NCBI GenBank assembly: GCA_038503035.1
Contig: JAVSML010000040.1
Span: 248,001-312,000, forward strand
Origin: Crocodylus rhombifer
Lineage: Eukaryota > Chordata > Crocodylia > Crocodylidae
Direction of reading: 5' to 3'
Length of the DNA: 64,000 nt
The translations under genes and the position numbers were made by a program. The notes below the pieces were generated by a model. That model saw nothing but the letters and a program-made list of their open reading frames with translations, did not search any database and had not been told where the DNA came from. Shown one piece after another: positions 10,490 to 20,604 of this stretch. Position 1 is the stretch's first letter. The number at the start of each line of letters is the position of its first letter.

Positions 10490-10742
10490 TGTGTATATAG
10501 TTCAGTCCCCTGACTGTCCTGGCATGGTTGTATAGGGACGGAGGGAAACTGAGCAGTCTGCAGTTCCCCCACAACACACCTGCCAGCTAACAAACCCCTT
10601 CAATTGGAGAAGGGGAGTATATACCCAAGTTACCTGGGCTATACACCAACTGGGTTTTTTTGTCCTCCCAACCTGGGCTTTGGGGTCAAAACAATGGGGT
10701 GAAAACTCCGCACCAGCAGCACACTTTACTGCCATTTTAGAG

Positions 10743-10765
10743 CACTGCAATTCCCAGAATGCCTT
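10743..10765 (+). promoter_or_regulatory. ZNF143/THAP11-type motif
   Basis: CACTGCAATTCCCAGAATGC resembles the ACTACAATTCCCAGAATGC motif bound by ZNF143 (SBS element) at vertebrate promoters, with one main departure in the ACTACA half. A single motif match outside a promoter is weak evidence. Confidence 0.3.
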
Positions 10766-11409
10766 GCACTCCATGACATACACCGCCCACATGGCTGCTT
10801 GCTGTTGCTCCTGTATGCTGTCTATTGGGGTTATGGCAAAAGAGGACTGCCTTGAGCATATTCTTTACATGTTACACCTCTGGCAAACTGTTTCTGCCTA
10901 CATGGCTCATATATCAACTATTCCCTGCAGAATTCCTTCTCTAAAGGCCTTGTTATGCATTAATTTTAGAAAGCTCCTGGAACTCTTAACCCCTAGATTG
11001 TCCACGTATTAACATGTAAAATTAGTTTTAAGCACACTTTAGGCAACATCAAATTATGCCATTCAAGAGCAGATATATCTCTGATCCATGTTACCCCCCC
11101 TCGATAATTGTTCCGTTAATGTGTGGCCACTCCCCACAGATGAGCTGTGCAAGCTGCAGTCCTGCAGCATCTCAGGATGCTGTGCCCCCTCCCCCACACT
11201 TCTGCTAAGGGGTGGATAAAATCTCCACCCCACCCAGGGGGTGGTTCTGGCACTATACCAACTCCCCCTTCTGCCCTGCAGTGTGACTTTCCCACCCCTA
11301 AGCGTGGAACCCCATGCAAACAGCCTGCACAGCACATGCCAGCTAGCCAGGTCACAGGGCATAGATGGATTCAGGAGTGGGGTCTATAAGGGGTGAATGG
11401 GGGACAAGG

Positions 11410-11513
11410 TTGTTAGAAATATTATTAAAAATGCATTATCAATAGCTGTTAGCTCCNNNNNNNNNNTTGTTAGAAATATTATTAAAAATGCATTATCAAT
11501 AGCTGTTAGCTCC
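11410..11513. other. Assembly gap with 47-bp duplicated flanks
   Basis: Ten Ns (11457-11466) lie between 11410-11456 and 11467-11513, which are identical over 47 bp. This is the pattern left when two overlapping contigs are placed end to end instead of merged. Confidence 0.9.
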
Positions 11514-11933
11514 CATCAATAGTGTTGTCCTCTGAATAAACACGGCTGCCAGCCCTCCTTGTCTCCTTAATGAGAGAGGGAAGGGGGGGGGGGTTGGAAA
11601 CTAAAGGAAAAACTCCAAGAGCTCTCTTTGTTCTGCAAATTTACTATCTCTTTGTTACACTAAATCACACTTTCTTTCATGGCTCCTACGGTTCTTAGGC
11701 TAAGATAAGAGTAATTGCCATTTTAGCCTTCAGGTTGAACCTTGAGTAACCTTGAGTCCCTTTTGAGCACGCGTAATAACCTAATACATATTAAGCCTAT
11801 CCGCCCCGCATACTTAAGTAGTTAATTATAATACACATGGGATGCATGATCTGACGTATTCTCATGCATGTTTGTATGAACCGGAAATGAGTTGTAAGAG
11901 TTCCTGTTTCTGTACACGTGCCAGAAGAGAGGG

Positions 11934-11940
11934 GATAAAA
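11934..11940 (+). promoter_or_regulatory. TATA box of the solo LTR
   Basis: GATAAAA within GGGGATAAAAGCC, about 175 bp before the right end of the LTR, the usual place for a U3 promoter. Confidence 0.5.
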
Positions 11941-12776
11941 GCCTGCTAATGATTGTGCTCGGGGGCAGAGGGTTTTGATCTTTTGTCTTCTCCCTCTGAC
12001 CCTATTTGCAAATATATACCTTTTGTCTCACCAACAATGTGTGCCTAAGGATTTGTTATTCAATGAGCCTCCAAAGAAAACGAACCGAGAGAGAGTTTTT
12101 TTTACCTCAAGGTAAAGGGATGGGTCCCCATGTGCTCCCAGAAAAGTGCCTTGCCTCACTGCTTCCAGCTCCAAGCCACCCCAGGAAGCACCCCCAGCAC
12201 CCCCATACCCCAATCCCAATTTATTCATTCATGAGACCTTCTTTAACTTACTTCCTCTTTATCTCTTTTTAAATTCTTTTATTTTTACTTCTTTTTGTTT
12301 TATGCTTCAGTGTCGGCTGGCTGACTTCATTTCACCACCCATCCCCATTTCCTTTCTACACCCTATTTCATTACTCAACCCTATCCCATTAACTCTCCAC
12401 CTCCCAGCTGCATGTTTCTGACCCCCTCCAACCCATCTCTCCAACACCCGCTATCTCCTTACCCTCCCTCTTCCCAGGGCAGGGATAGAAGTCTGTGCTG
12501 GCTCACCAGCCCTGTAGTGGCAACTCACAGCTGTAGCTCCTAGTCTAGCCTCTGCTTATCAACCCTCTAGTGGCAAGTCATAGCTGTGTAGGTAAGGGTT
12601 AGTCAGAGAAGGTTTTTACTCTTAAAGTGTGACTGGTCCAAACTTGAGCTAGCACTAACACTGATCAACATCGAAAGTTCACTCTTGTTTCCAGAAGAGG
12701 AAAGTAATCTAGCTGAGAACTGAGAGCTTCCAGCCAGGTTCCCATAGCAGTCACCAGGCCTCTCTGTCAGGTCTCA

Positions 12777-12997
12777 CTGTTTTCAGAATGGGAGTGGGGG
12801 AAAGGCACCAAAAGGAGCTCATTCTTGGGGCTCCCCAGCTGGTGCTGAAGGAGGGGGTGGGTGAACTGGAGCCCCTTCCCCTTCTGGGGGGGGGGGTGTC
12901 CAAAACACCTGCCTACCCTCTGGGTGGGTCGGGGGGCTGGAAAACCCCTGGACTGCACTCTCTCCAGTCCCTTTCTGCCCTCCCATTCTGAAAACAG
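12777..12997. mobile_element. MITE family C, copy 1
   Basis: Perfect terminal inverted repeats: CTGTTTTCAGAATGGGAG at the left and its complement CTCCCATTCTGAAAACAG at the right (with one extra C before it). Length is 221 bp. The interior is G/C-rich with G-runs and has no coding capacity; the small frames on both strands inside it are by-products. A second copy lies at 34980-35191. It interrupts element T copy 1. No clear target duplication is visible. Confidence 0.75.
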
Positions 12998-13219
12998 CAA
13001 CAGGCTTGGAGCTTCACAGACACAAGTTACTAAAGAAGCTACCGTTTGAGCTGTCTTTATCTGATACCTTATACAGTGAGGGGTCAGATATTCACCTGAT
13101 CAGCCATTTTTGAAGCTGTCTGTAGACATGCACTTGTGTTTCATCACAGCTATAAACTGCTTTCTGTGGCCAGATCGAATGATCTGTCGGCACCCAAAGT
13201 GCACCATGTAACAAGGCCC

Positions 13220-14939
13220 AAAGAGACAATTAAAGTAGAGGTTTTAATCTATTAATGTCATATCCTGGTTATCTGAAAGACTGCTTCTTGACGTATGCAT
13301 CATCCCAGAAATTGAGGCCAGTTAGCATGAAATCTGAGTGGATTAAAGGAAGTCTCAGTAAAGTCCTATCATGCTCTTTGTTTTTGGAGAGTTCAGATTT
13401 CTTAACCCTTAGAGAATGAGGTAAAGCTCACCAGTATCCTTTTTTTTCTTGAATGATGTGTCCTTTAAGGTACCCTATGTTTCAGCTTTGTTGGGAGTTA
13501 GTTTAGTTATGAAACTTTTCAAGGAAAGAGCTGTTAAAAGTACAACCCAATGCTCAGTGAAATCAATAAAATAACTCTCATTTCTTACAGAGCAAGGTCA
13601 GAACTTTGCTGTCAATGGCCACTTCACTATTGGCTTCAGTCAAATCAGGATCTGCCCCAGGTTGAGCTTTGCATGTCTAAATTTACTGCTTCAGCACACT
13701 ATAGTGTTAGGTATTGTTTTTACTTCTATGCACACTCAGGGGCTCTATAATGGGAGCATTATATACATTTCAAAGCCAAAGAAATATCACAGGCATACCC
13801 TAGTCCTGTACCCCTCTCCCTTCTCTGGCTTTGAGCTATAGTGACCTCAGAGAGCACGAGACTAGGTTTTTTGTTGTTTTTTTTTTCAATCTTTCTGAAA
13901 GGAGTCTTGTTTGCTTGCTGGCCTTTACACACCAAGGCACTGTTGCGTTACTTAAAATTGTAAATTATGTCTGTTTAAGAAAATGTCAGTGTTTTTTAAA
14001 ACAGAATAACAGAACTGGAAAAGATTTGGCTGTGCTGTTTGTTACACAAGTTGCATGCAAGCAGAATGATGCATTCATCATTATGAGCAGAGTCAAGGAG
14101 ACTAATGACTGGTACACAATACAGCTTCAGTTCTTTCAAGTAACGTGATAGCTGTTTCTTTTTTCTCCAGCAAGATTATCTCTGTTATGTTAATGCTCAT
14201 AAGCTGACATATAGAGGCACCATCAATATGGGACTGCACTTATAAACAATTAAACTTTAAAGAACCCCCAGTCCCTCCTTTTTAGGTAGGATTATCTTTC
14301 TGTTCAAAAGGAGACTGTCAGGTAAATATTGCCTTGGTTAGTGATAAAATGTATTTGTGCTCTGTAATTGCTCTATGATAGCAGTTCTTGTATTTTACCT
14401 AACAACTTGGTAGGATGGTTCTTCAGCATTAGTACTGGGAAAGTTGTTGGTTTTGTCAGCAGCCTGCTAAAGTTGATTTTGCAATTACAACAGTTGGGCC
14501 TGTCCTACACAAGACGGTGTTTGACTCTTCATAAAAGGACCTTCACCATTCACAATATTTTATACTACACTCTGCTCTAAAATCCTCCAATCAAACCAAA
14601 TTAAAAAAGAAAACAAATAATTACATATACTCTCCTTCATATCCCCACCCCAAGAGATATTACCCCAAACAAGAGAATAACAAAGGTTTAATTAAGTTTA
14701 TCTACTGTCTTATCTATTTTAATGGAAAATTTTCATGTGCTACAATGCTGGGTAACAGTTAACAGTATTAAAAGCTCTGAAACTGCACATAAAAATGGTT
14801 GCACTTTCCAGCTTTGTATTATGAAATGCTGCAGAAAAATGGTCCAGCCTCTAACCTATTTCCCTGTAGTTGTGAGTTATTTTGGCTTGGTTTTGATTCA
14901 CCTTAAATATCTAACACAAGAAATAAGAAGGGACATACT
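13220..14939. other. Spacer between the two inverted T copies; no gene recognised
   Basis: About 1.7 kb, A/T-rich. Frames 13550-13750, 13831-14148, 14368-14580 and 14722-14967 are short, start at arbitrary ATGs and show no recognisable domain. A poly-T run lies at 13865-13887. Confidence 0.5.
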
Positions 14940-16689
14940 AAGGACCTTGTTACATGTTGCACTTTGATCTGCTCAAATGTTGATAGGTATTAGTGCTAGC
15001 TTGAGCTTGGAGCAGTCTCACCTTAAGGCTAAAAACATTCTCTGACTGTCCTTGACCTGCACAACTGTAACTTGCTACTAAAGGCCTAGTGAGTTAGGAT
15101 GGGGCGGGGGGGTTGTTGGGTGGGGGGGGAAGAGGGGGGTTCCACAGGAACATGAAGCTGTGAGGAAGCAATGTAATAGGATGTGATTGGGTAATGAAAT
15201 GAGAGGTGGAAAGGAAATAGGGATATAGGATGGGTGGCAAAATAAAGAAAGTAAGCCGCTGAAGGATAAAGCAAAAAGATGTTTAAAAAAATTTCAAAAG
15301 AACTAAACAAATAAATTAAAGAAGGTCTCATGTTTTACTAAGTGGGATTCAGAGTGGGGTGTGGGGTATAGATTCATAGATTCTAGGATCAGAAGGGACC
15401 TCAGTGGGCCATCTAGTCTGACCCCTGTCCCTGGCAGGCAAGAAAAGGGTCACCAAACCTGGGATCATGTGATCCCAGTCAGGTGCCTGTCCAGTCTCCT
15501 CTTGAAGATCCCCAAGGATGGGGCAAGAACCACCTCCTTTGGAAGCCCATTTCAGATCCTGGCAGCCCTGACCGTGAAGAACTTTTTTCTAATGTCCAGT
15601 CTAAACCTACTCTTTAATAGCTCGTGGTCATTGTTCCTTGTTGTTCCAGGGGGTGCCCTGGTAAACAGATCATGGCCTACTTCATGTTGCTCTCCCCTTC
15701 TGAATTTGTATGCTGCCATAAGGCCCCCTCTCAGCCTTCTCTTGGAGAGGCTGAAGAGGTTAAGGTCCCTTAGCCTTTCTTCATAGGGCCTTCCCTGCAG
15801 GCCTCCAATCAGACAAGTGGCTTTTCTTTGGACCCTGTACAGGTTGTTCACATCCCGCTTGAACTGTGGCATCCAGAACTGGACACAGTACTCCAGCTGC
15901 GGCCTGACCAGTGCCACTTAGAGAGAGAGAATCACCTTCCTGGATCTGTTTGTGAAACACCTACTGATGCATGACAAGGTGCTGACTACTTCATCACATT
16001 GAAGACGCATGTTCATTCGGGAGTCAACAGTGACTCCAAGACCTTTTTCTGTCTCAGTGGTGCTGAGAAGGTCACCCCCTAGTGACCTTCTCAGGGTATG
16101 TGGGATGCTGGTCATGCTTCCTGGGCTGGCTGAGAGGTGGGAGCAGGGAGGGAAGGTACTTTTGGGGGAGCTATTGTCCTTGTCCTGGGATGGAAGCCCT
16201 AGCTAATGGAGACTGAATCTGGCCCCATATCTTGGTTCTCTCCCCCTTCCCTCAGCCCCACTCCCAGATCTGTCTGTGCCCTGCAACCTGGCTAGCTGGG
16301 TGGTATGTGCTCTGTCAGCTGTTTACATGGGATTGCACCCTTGGGAGTAGGAGGGGGAGTTGGCTTGGTGCCAGAACCACTCCTTGGGCAACAGAATTCA
16401 AGGGGTGGAGAGTTTGTCCACCCCTTAAACAGGAGGGTGAGAGAGGGGACACTGCATCTTGGGATGCTGGAGGACTGAGACTTTTGCAGCTCATCTGTGG
16501 GGAGTGGCCACATATTAATGGCACATGAGCTGGGTAACATGGATCAGAGAGAAACCTGCCCCCCAGTGGCATAACTTTAAGCTGGCTAAAGTGTGCTTAA
16601 AATTAGTTTCAGATGTTAATGTGTGGATAATCCAGGGGTTAAGAGCTCCAGTAGTTGCTTAAAATTAATGCGTAACAAGACCCTAACTT
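14940..16689 (-). mobile_element. Unclassified TIR element T, copy 2, split by a CR1
   Basis: Read on the minus strand it begins AGGGTCTTGTTACGCATTAA and ends, in complement, AGGACCTTGTTACATGTTGC, giving the same terminal repeat as copy 1. It matches copy 1 over several blocks in the opposite orientation. A CR1 tail (15367-16096) separates the second block from the third; removing it leaves about 1.0 kb. Candidate 8-bp flanks on the minus strand, TAGAAAGT and TAGTATGT, agree at six of eight positions, which would suit a hAT-type duplication but is weak. Confidence 0.66.
15367..16096 (-). mobile_element. CR1 LINE, 5'-truncated, inserted in element T copy 2
   Basis: On the minus strand the order is GDLLSTTETEKGLGVTVDSRMNM, LSCISRCFTNRSRKVILSL, LVRPQLEYCVQFW, RVQRKATCLIGGLQGRPYEERL, LNLFSLSKRRLRGGLMAAYKF, TRNNDHELL, then a CR1 3' tail ending in repeated CTATGAAT units at 15367-15385. 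The protein is interrupted once (frames 15552-15917 and 15918-16115). The 5' end falls just after the FADD box, so no reverse transcriptase core remains. Confidence 0.88.
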
Positions 16690-17829
16690 TCTAGTGGCTG
16701 CTTTGTATAATATTTTGTCTGTTTGTTTGGAAATACTACTCAGTGCTTTTGCTCTTTTTCCTCTTCCTCAAGGGAGGTGCTGCTTTTCCTGTATTTTTTC
16801 ACCAAACATTGAGGTTATGCTATGCTCTTAAATGGTGTCATTTTGGGAGTCCCTAAGTGAGTTTTCAGCCACAAGAAAATACGAAGCATTACATATATAT
16901 TTTCCCCCTTTCTAAATAAGGAAAACATTAACATAGAGGTTTGTAGATTGAATATGTCCATATGTGGGCAGAACATGTTCTCTGTGAAACATGAAGAACT
17001 GTTTACCAAATGTTTTTTTCTCCATGAGAATCAGAATTTTCCCTCTCTCACATGCAGGTTTCTGGAACTTTTCAAAGGATATTTCTGTGATCATTGTGCT
17101 GATTCAGGGTTTGGGCGCTTAAAAGGTGATGGCTCTAAACTCTGACTGCTCTTCTGTCTGCCACAATTGATCACAGGCAGTTGCCTGGGGCAGTGACTAT
17201 CCAGTTGCCATACAAAATGGTATTTTTATGAGTAGGATTTCCAAAGTGACCTGAGGGCCCAACATGAAACATGTGGAAGGGTCCTGAGTTTTACAGACCC
17301 CTTTTAAGGAGTCATAAGGTGAGTGTCCAAAATTGTTGGTCATATATTTATTCTCATCTGATATGAATAGAAGAAATAGCTAATGAAAGGACTTTTACAC
17401 AGTTACTACCTATTTGTTAGATAAGACTAAGTTGTCAAATTTAGTTACCCAAAGAAGGGCAAGATATCCATTTTTTGGGGAACTCTGACAGCTTTGTAAC
17501 AGTGATAATACATGTTCCTCAAAACCACGGTTGGCAGGCAGCTGGAAAAGAGATGAAAATCTTATTTCTCATGATCTACTCCCTATCCTCAATGTCTTTT
17601 CTTCACTAGCATGTCATATCCATTCAGTGAAATGGACAAGCAGCAGTGGAATAGTTTCTCTCATGCTGGAGGCACTGCCAAAAGACAGAACATAGGGCCA
17701 TCTCTCTCCTAGGGCAACGTCTGCCTCACTTGAGCCATCTCTTTTCCAGCTTGCACTTTTCCTCCAGTCCTTCATGGCTGCCCAGTGGCTTATCTTGAAA
17801 AGGAGAGCCAGGTACTCTGAGCAGTACCT
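16690..17829. other. No gene recognised
   Basis: About 1.1 kb of A/T-rich sequence. The overlapping opposite-strand frames at 16815-17145 show no recognisable domain. Confidence 0.5.
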
Positions 17830-17956
17830 AGCTCACAGCTTGGTGATTAGAACATTTTTGCTGAAGTATAAAAGATGTAGGTTCAAATCCCTTCTGGCTG
17901 TGTGATGCTAAGAACCTGGGTTTCCATCTCCCTAGCCAAGTCCCTAACCATTAGGC
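17830..17956 (+). repeat. tRNA-like palindromic repeat, interrupted by a hAT
   Basis: The left part (TTGGTGATTAGAAC.. then GGTTCAAATCC at 17880-17890) resembles a tRNA with a consensus RNA polymerase III B box. The right part (AACCTGGGTTTCCAT.. then CCCTAACCATTAGGC) is a loose inverted complement of it, so the unit is palindromic. The hAT at 17957 is inserted in its right end. Not a functional tRNA: the acceptor stem and A box are not convincing. Confidence 0.5.
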
Positions 17957-19464
17957 CAGGGGATGTCAATCATGGGTATGCATACCCCTGGAGGTACTTG
18001 GGAAGGCACCAGGGGGTACACAGTGGCAGCACAGAGAAGTGGGGGTAGTTGGGAAGTGGCAGCATGGGGAGCAGGTCACTACCGCGCGCTGCTTCCCCAC
18101 ACCCAGGTACCCCTGCTTCTCTGCACCACCCATAGGTGGCAGAAAGGGGGGGCTAAAAAGGCTCAGCCCCCACAAACACAGGGCAGTGGTAGGACTGCAA
18201 AGCAGCCCAGCCACAGACTTCCCGTGGCTGTAGCAGTGATGTGAAGGGGTGCGTGCAGCAGTGATTGATGGGGTGGGTCTAGGGGGCCAGGGCTGGGGCT
18301 AGGGCAGATGCTCTGGCTGGGGCATGGGACTGAGCCATGAGCATGGCTCCTGCTGCTACAAGAACCCTGGGAGGCATGGGGAGTGTGTGCCCCTGGATCT
18401 GTGTGGGGCTGGGGCTGCACCAGGCTCTTCCTGGTGGGGTGGCAGATTGTGTTGGGGAGGGCAGCAGCAGTGCTGGGATTCATGGTTGTCCACCTGACCC
18501 CACCTCCCCAGTGCTGCTGCTGCCCGCCTGGAGCACAGTACACCCCACACGCCCCCACTAGAAAGATCCCAGCGCTGCCCCAGCCATAGCCCACAGTGGC
18601 AGCCCATCCTGCCCCATGCAGGTCCAGGGGAACATGCCCCCCATGTCCTCCTGGGATTTGTGCAGTGGTGCAACCCACCACACCTCCCTGCATCCCTCAG
18701 ATGAGCCGCAGCTCTGTCCTGTGCCCTGCTCTGGCTGTGCAGGGCCTGGAAGGGCAGGTGCAGGGGTCCCAGGTGCTCCGTCCCCTCCAATCCAGTGGTG
18801 CAGCTGAGGATGCCCCTGCTTTGGCCCCCAGTTGGGGGCCCCAGGTGGTGTGGGGCTGGTGCCAGGGTGGGGAGTCACCTGGAGCCGGGGTGGGGCTGGG
18901 AGCACTGGATTTGTTGGTGCGGGGGGTATCAGCACTGGGCAATTACCCTGGGCATGGGGGAAGGGATAGGTGTAGTGGGCCCTGGCCCCAACGCAATCCT
19001 GGGCCTGGTTCGGCTCAGCTCAGCTTGGCTCCCTTCCTATCCCTGCCAGGTCCCAGGCCCAGTTCCTCTCCCCCACAGACTTTCCCATGGCTGGCCTGGC
19101 AGTGTGGGGGGGTGTGCTGACCTCAGCATCCCCCCCCAGCTGCCCAGGCAGAATGGGGTGCAGCCCAGAAGGGGTACCCACAGAAGGTGAACAAATTAAA
19201 AGCTATGACTTGGATGATTACACAGTCCAGTGGGTGGCAAATTGGCTAGCGGGTCGTACCCAGAGAGTGGTGGTGGTGCTCTCCCCTACCCTGGGGATCT
19301 TCAAGAGGAGGTTAGGTAGGCATCTGGCTGGGGTCATCTGGACCCAGCACTCTTTCTTGCCTATGCAGGGGGGCGGATTCGATGATCTATTGAAGTCCCT
19401 TCTGACCCTAACATCGGTGAATCTATGAAGGGGTACACTCCTTAACAAAGGTTGAAAATCCCTG
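17957..19464. mobile_element. GC-rich non-autonomous hAT element with 8-bp target duplication
   Basis: The left end CAGGGGATGTCAATCATGGG and the right end, in complement CAGGGATTTTCAACC, are hAT-type terminal repeats; the CATACCCCTGGAGGTAC stretch also resembles the MITE at 26748. Flanking 8-mers CATTAGGC (17949-17956) and CACTAGCT (19465-19472) agree at five of eight positions. The 1.5-kb interior is very GC-rich, with many overlapping open frames on both strands (18163-19190) that lack any transposase motif. A CR1 is nested at 19186-19429. Confidence 0.65.
19186..19429 (+). mobile_element. CR1 fragment with internal deletion, nested in the hAT
   Basis: The first part encodes YDLDDYTVQWVANWLAGRTQ, from between the palm motifs; the next encodes LSPTLGIFKRRLGRHLAG, from the extreme C-terminus, followed by the 3' tail ending GAATCTATGAAG. 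Compared with the copy at 57010, about 870 bp from the reverse transcriptase and C-terminal region are missing. The junction at about 19265-19280 lies in GTGGTG, which occurs at both break points. Confidence 0.8.
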
Positions 19465-19472
19465 CACTAGCT

Positions 19473-20604
19473 ATTGGGCTTGAAAGTGACCCCTCCCTAC
19501 AGTCACTAATTGTGTTTTTTCTTCAGCTAAAGTCTTGGGATTCACACAGCAATGTGTGTGTCCCCAAAGAGTTAGTTGTATGCTGCCATAAAGTCCACAG
19601 GGCCATCGCACAGCCTTCTGAGTAGACTTAGAGAGGAAGTGCAGGTAAGAGTCACTATGCAAATGGAAACCAAGCTCCATTTAAGTACCAAAAAATGCAA
19701 TTATGCAGCTCTATAAATGCTGCTTAAAATCCGTGAAGATGAAGTAGGCTGTAGCTCTTCCTTTCCACTGAGATGGAGCTAAGCCACTTCTTGTATGCAG
19801 GTAAAGCTAAATAATCTAAGATCAGGACACAGTCAAAGCTCTTTAATTTACTTTATTCTCTCAAAGAACATTACAAAAAATCATTTTTCTAACATTTTTT
19901 TCTTAATTAAAAATGTATGTTTCCAAGGGGTTTTAGGATATCTTATCTGATGTAGAGAAAAAAACCTAAAGCAAATTAGGATGTCCACCTCAGATTTTTG
20001 GCCAAAAGCTAGGACCCTCCACTGTGATGCTTTGATAGCAGACAGCCCAAAAGAACAGAAATAGCATAAGAGACCAGTATGAGGGCAGAAGTGGCAGGAG
20101 ATCAAAATGCTGATTGAATACCATTGGCATCAGAAATAATGCAGTTTTGTCATCCCTCACACATCCCCTTTCACCTTCCTCATTGCCAATAGATGGCTGA
20201 GAAAGTAACTGTGTTTAGTCAAATGCAAGACAAGGTTTTTCCCCAACTTGGAAAGGGGAAAAAAGCCCTTCATCTTATAATCGCTTACAGAGGAAAGCTC
20301 ACTAAATGCATTGTCTATCATTAAACTGCTGCCAAAAGCAACATGTGCTCAGCAATAGAAACTAATTGTGAAGTCGATTAAATGCAGCCAGCACTGAGCA
20401 TGACTATAAAACACATGGCCCACATTGGGCAAACATACTGATGGAAGCCTTTGTGCGCGTGTGTTGGGCAAACACGCTGAGGGAAGTGTGTGTGTGTGTG
20501 TGTGAGAGAGTGAGTGTGGCCCTTAAAAAGTTACTTGCCCAAGAGGGAACAAGCACTAGATGTACTGCAATACCAGGCCAGCACTTAGAGAGGCCAGAGC
20601 AAGC
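19473..20604. other. No gene recognised
   Basis: About 1.1 kb of A/T-rich spacer. The minus-strand frames at 19471-19680 and 19881-20105 have no recognisable motif. A (GT)n tract lies near its right end. Confidence 0.5.
20486..20519 (+). repeat. (GT)n/(GA)n microsatellite
   Basis: Nine to ten GT units followed by GAGAGA and GTGAGTGTG. Confidence 0.85.

Larger units (their letters stand above)
9404..10590 (+). mobile_element. Candidate solo LTR, or unclassified retroelement end
   Basis: The proposed left end is TGTAGCAGGG and the right end CCTGCCAGCTAACA, so the block is bounded by TG and CA. It holds a TATA box at 9526, a GTGAGGGAGACATC motif about 25 bp after it, a donor-like GTAGGTGAGAAAG near 10033, an acceptor-like TCTCTGTTTCAG near 10268-10279, and AATAAA at 10484-10489. 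The sequence at 62839 starts TGTGGCAGGG and has TATATA and GAGAGACATC in the same order, suggesting one family. No matching target duplication is seen at the proposed ends and no retroviral genes follow. The open frames 9587-10152 have no known domain. An alternative is a short non-coding polymerase II transcription unit. Confidence 0.4.
11407..12113 (+). mobile_element. Probable solo LTR of an endogenous retrovirus
   Basis: The segment 11411-12109 begins TGTTAGAAAT and ends TTTACCTCA, so it has the TG..CA ends of an LTR, and is flanked by AGGT on both sides (11407-11410 and 12110-12113), a 4-bp target duplication of the size made by gammaretrovirus-like integrases. Inside is a TATA box (GATAAAA, 11934-11940), followed about 30 bp later by a GCTCGGGGGCAGAGG stretch that could begin the R region. 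No primer-binding site or viral gene follows, hence solo LTR. Independent support: the homologous copy of the host element at 14940-16689 lacks this insert. The gap duplication at 11410-11513 inflates the length by 57 bp, so the true size is near 640 bp. Confidence 0.65.
10946..13219 (+). mobile_element. Unclassified TIR element T, copy 1, split by an LTR and a MITE
   Basis: The left end AGGCCTTGTTATGCATTAA and the right end, in reverse complement GGGCCTTGTTACATGGTGC, form a terminal inverted repeat. The body matches the reverse complement of 14940-16689 block by block: 10946-11410 to 16689-16228; 12114-12200 to about 16215-16097; 12200-12440 to 15360-15085; and 12563-12670 to about 15080-14970. 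Subtracting the LTR insertion (11411-12109 plus its 4-bp duplication) and MITE C (12777-12997) leaves about 1.35 kb. There is no transposase-like frame, so it is non-autonomous. Block 12511-12590 contains an imperfect internal duplication (AGTGGCAA..CATAGCTGT type). Class is unknown. Confidence 0.68.

Noticed and set aside
17840..17905. Functional tRNA gene
   Set aside because: Only the B box (GGTTCAAATCC) fits. The A box is poor, the acceptor stem does not pair and no terminator follows; it is a tRNA-like repeat.
18163..19190. Cluster of open frames up to 176 codons on both strands
   Set aside because: They lie in the GC-rich interior of a non-autonomous hAT, overlap in four or more frames, and are proline/glycine-rich without any domain. 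Low stop density from base composition explains them.
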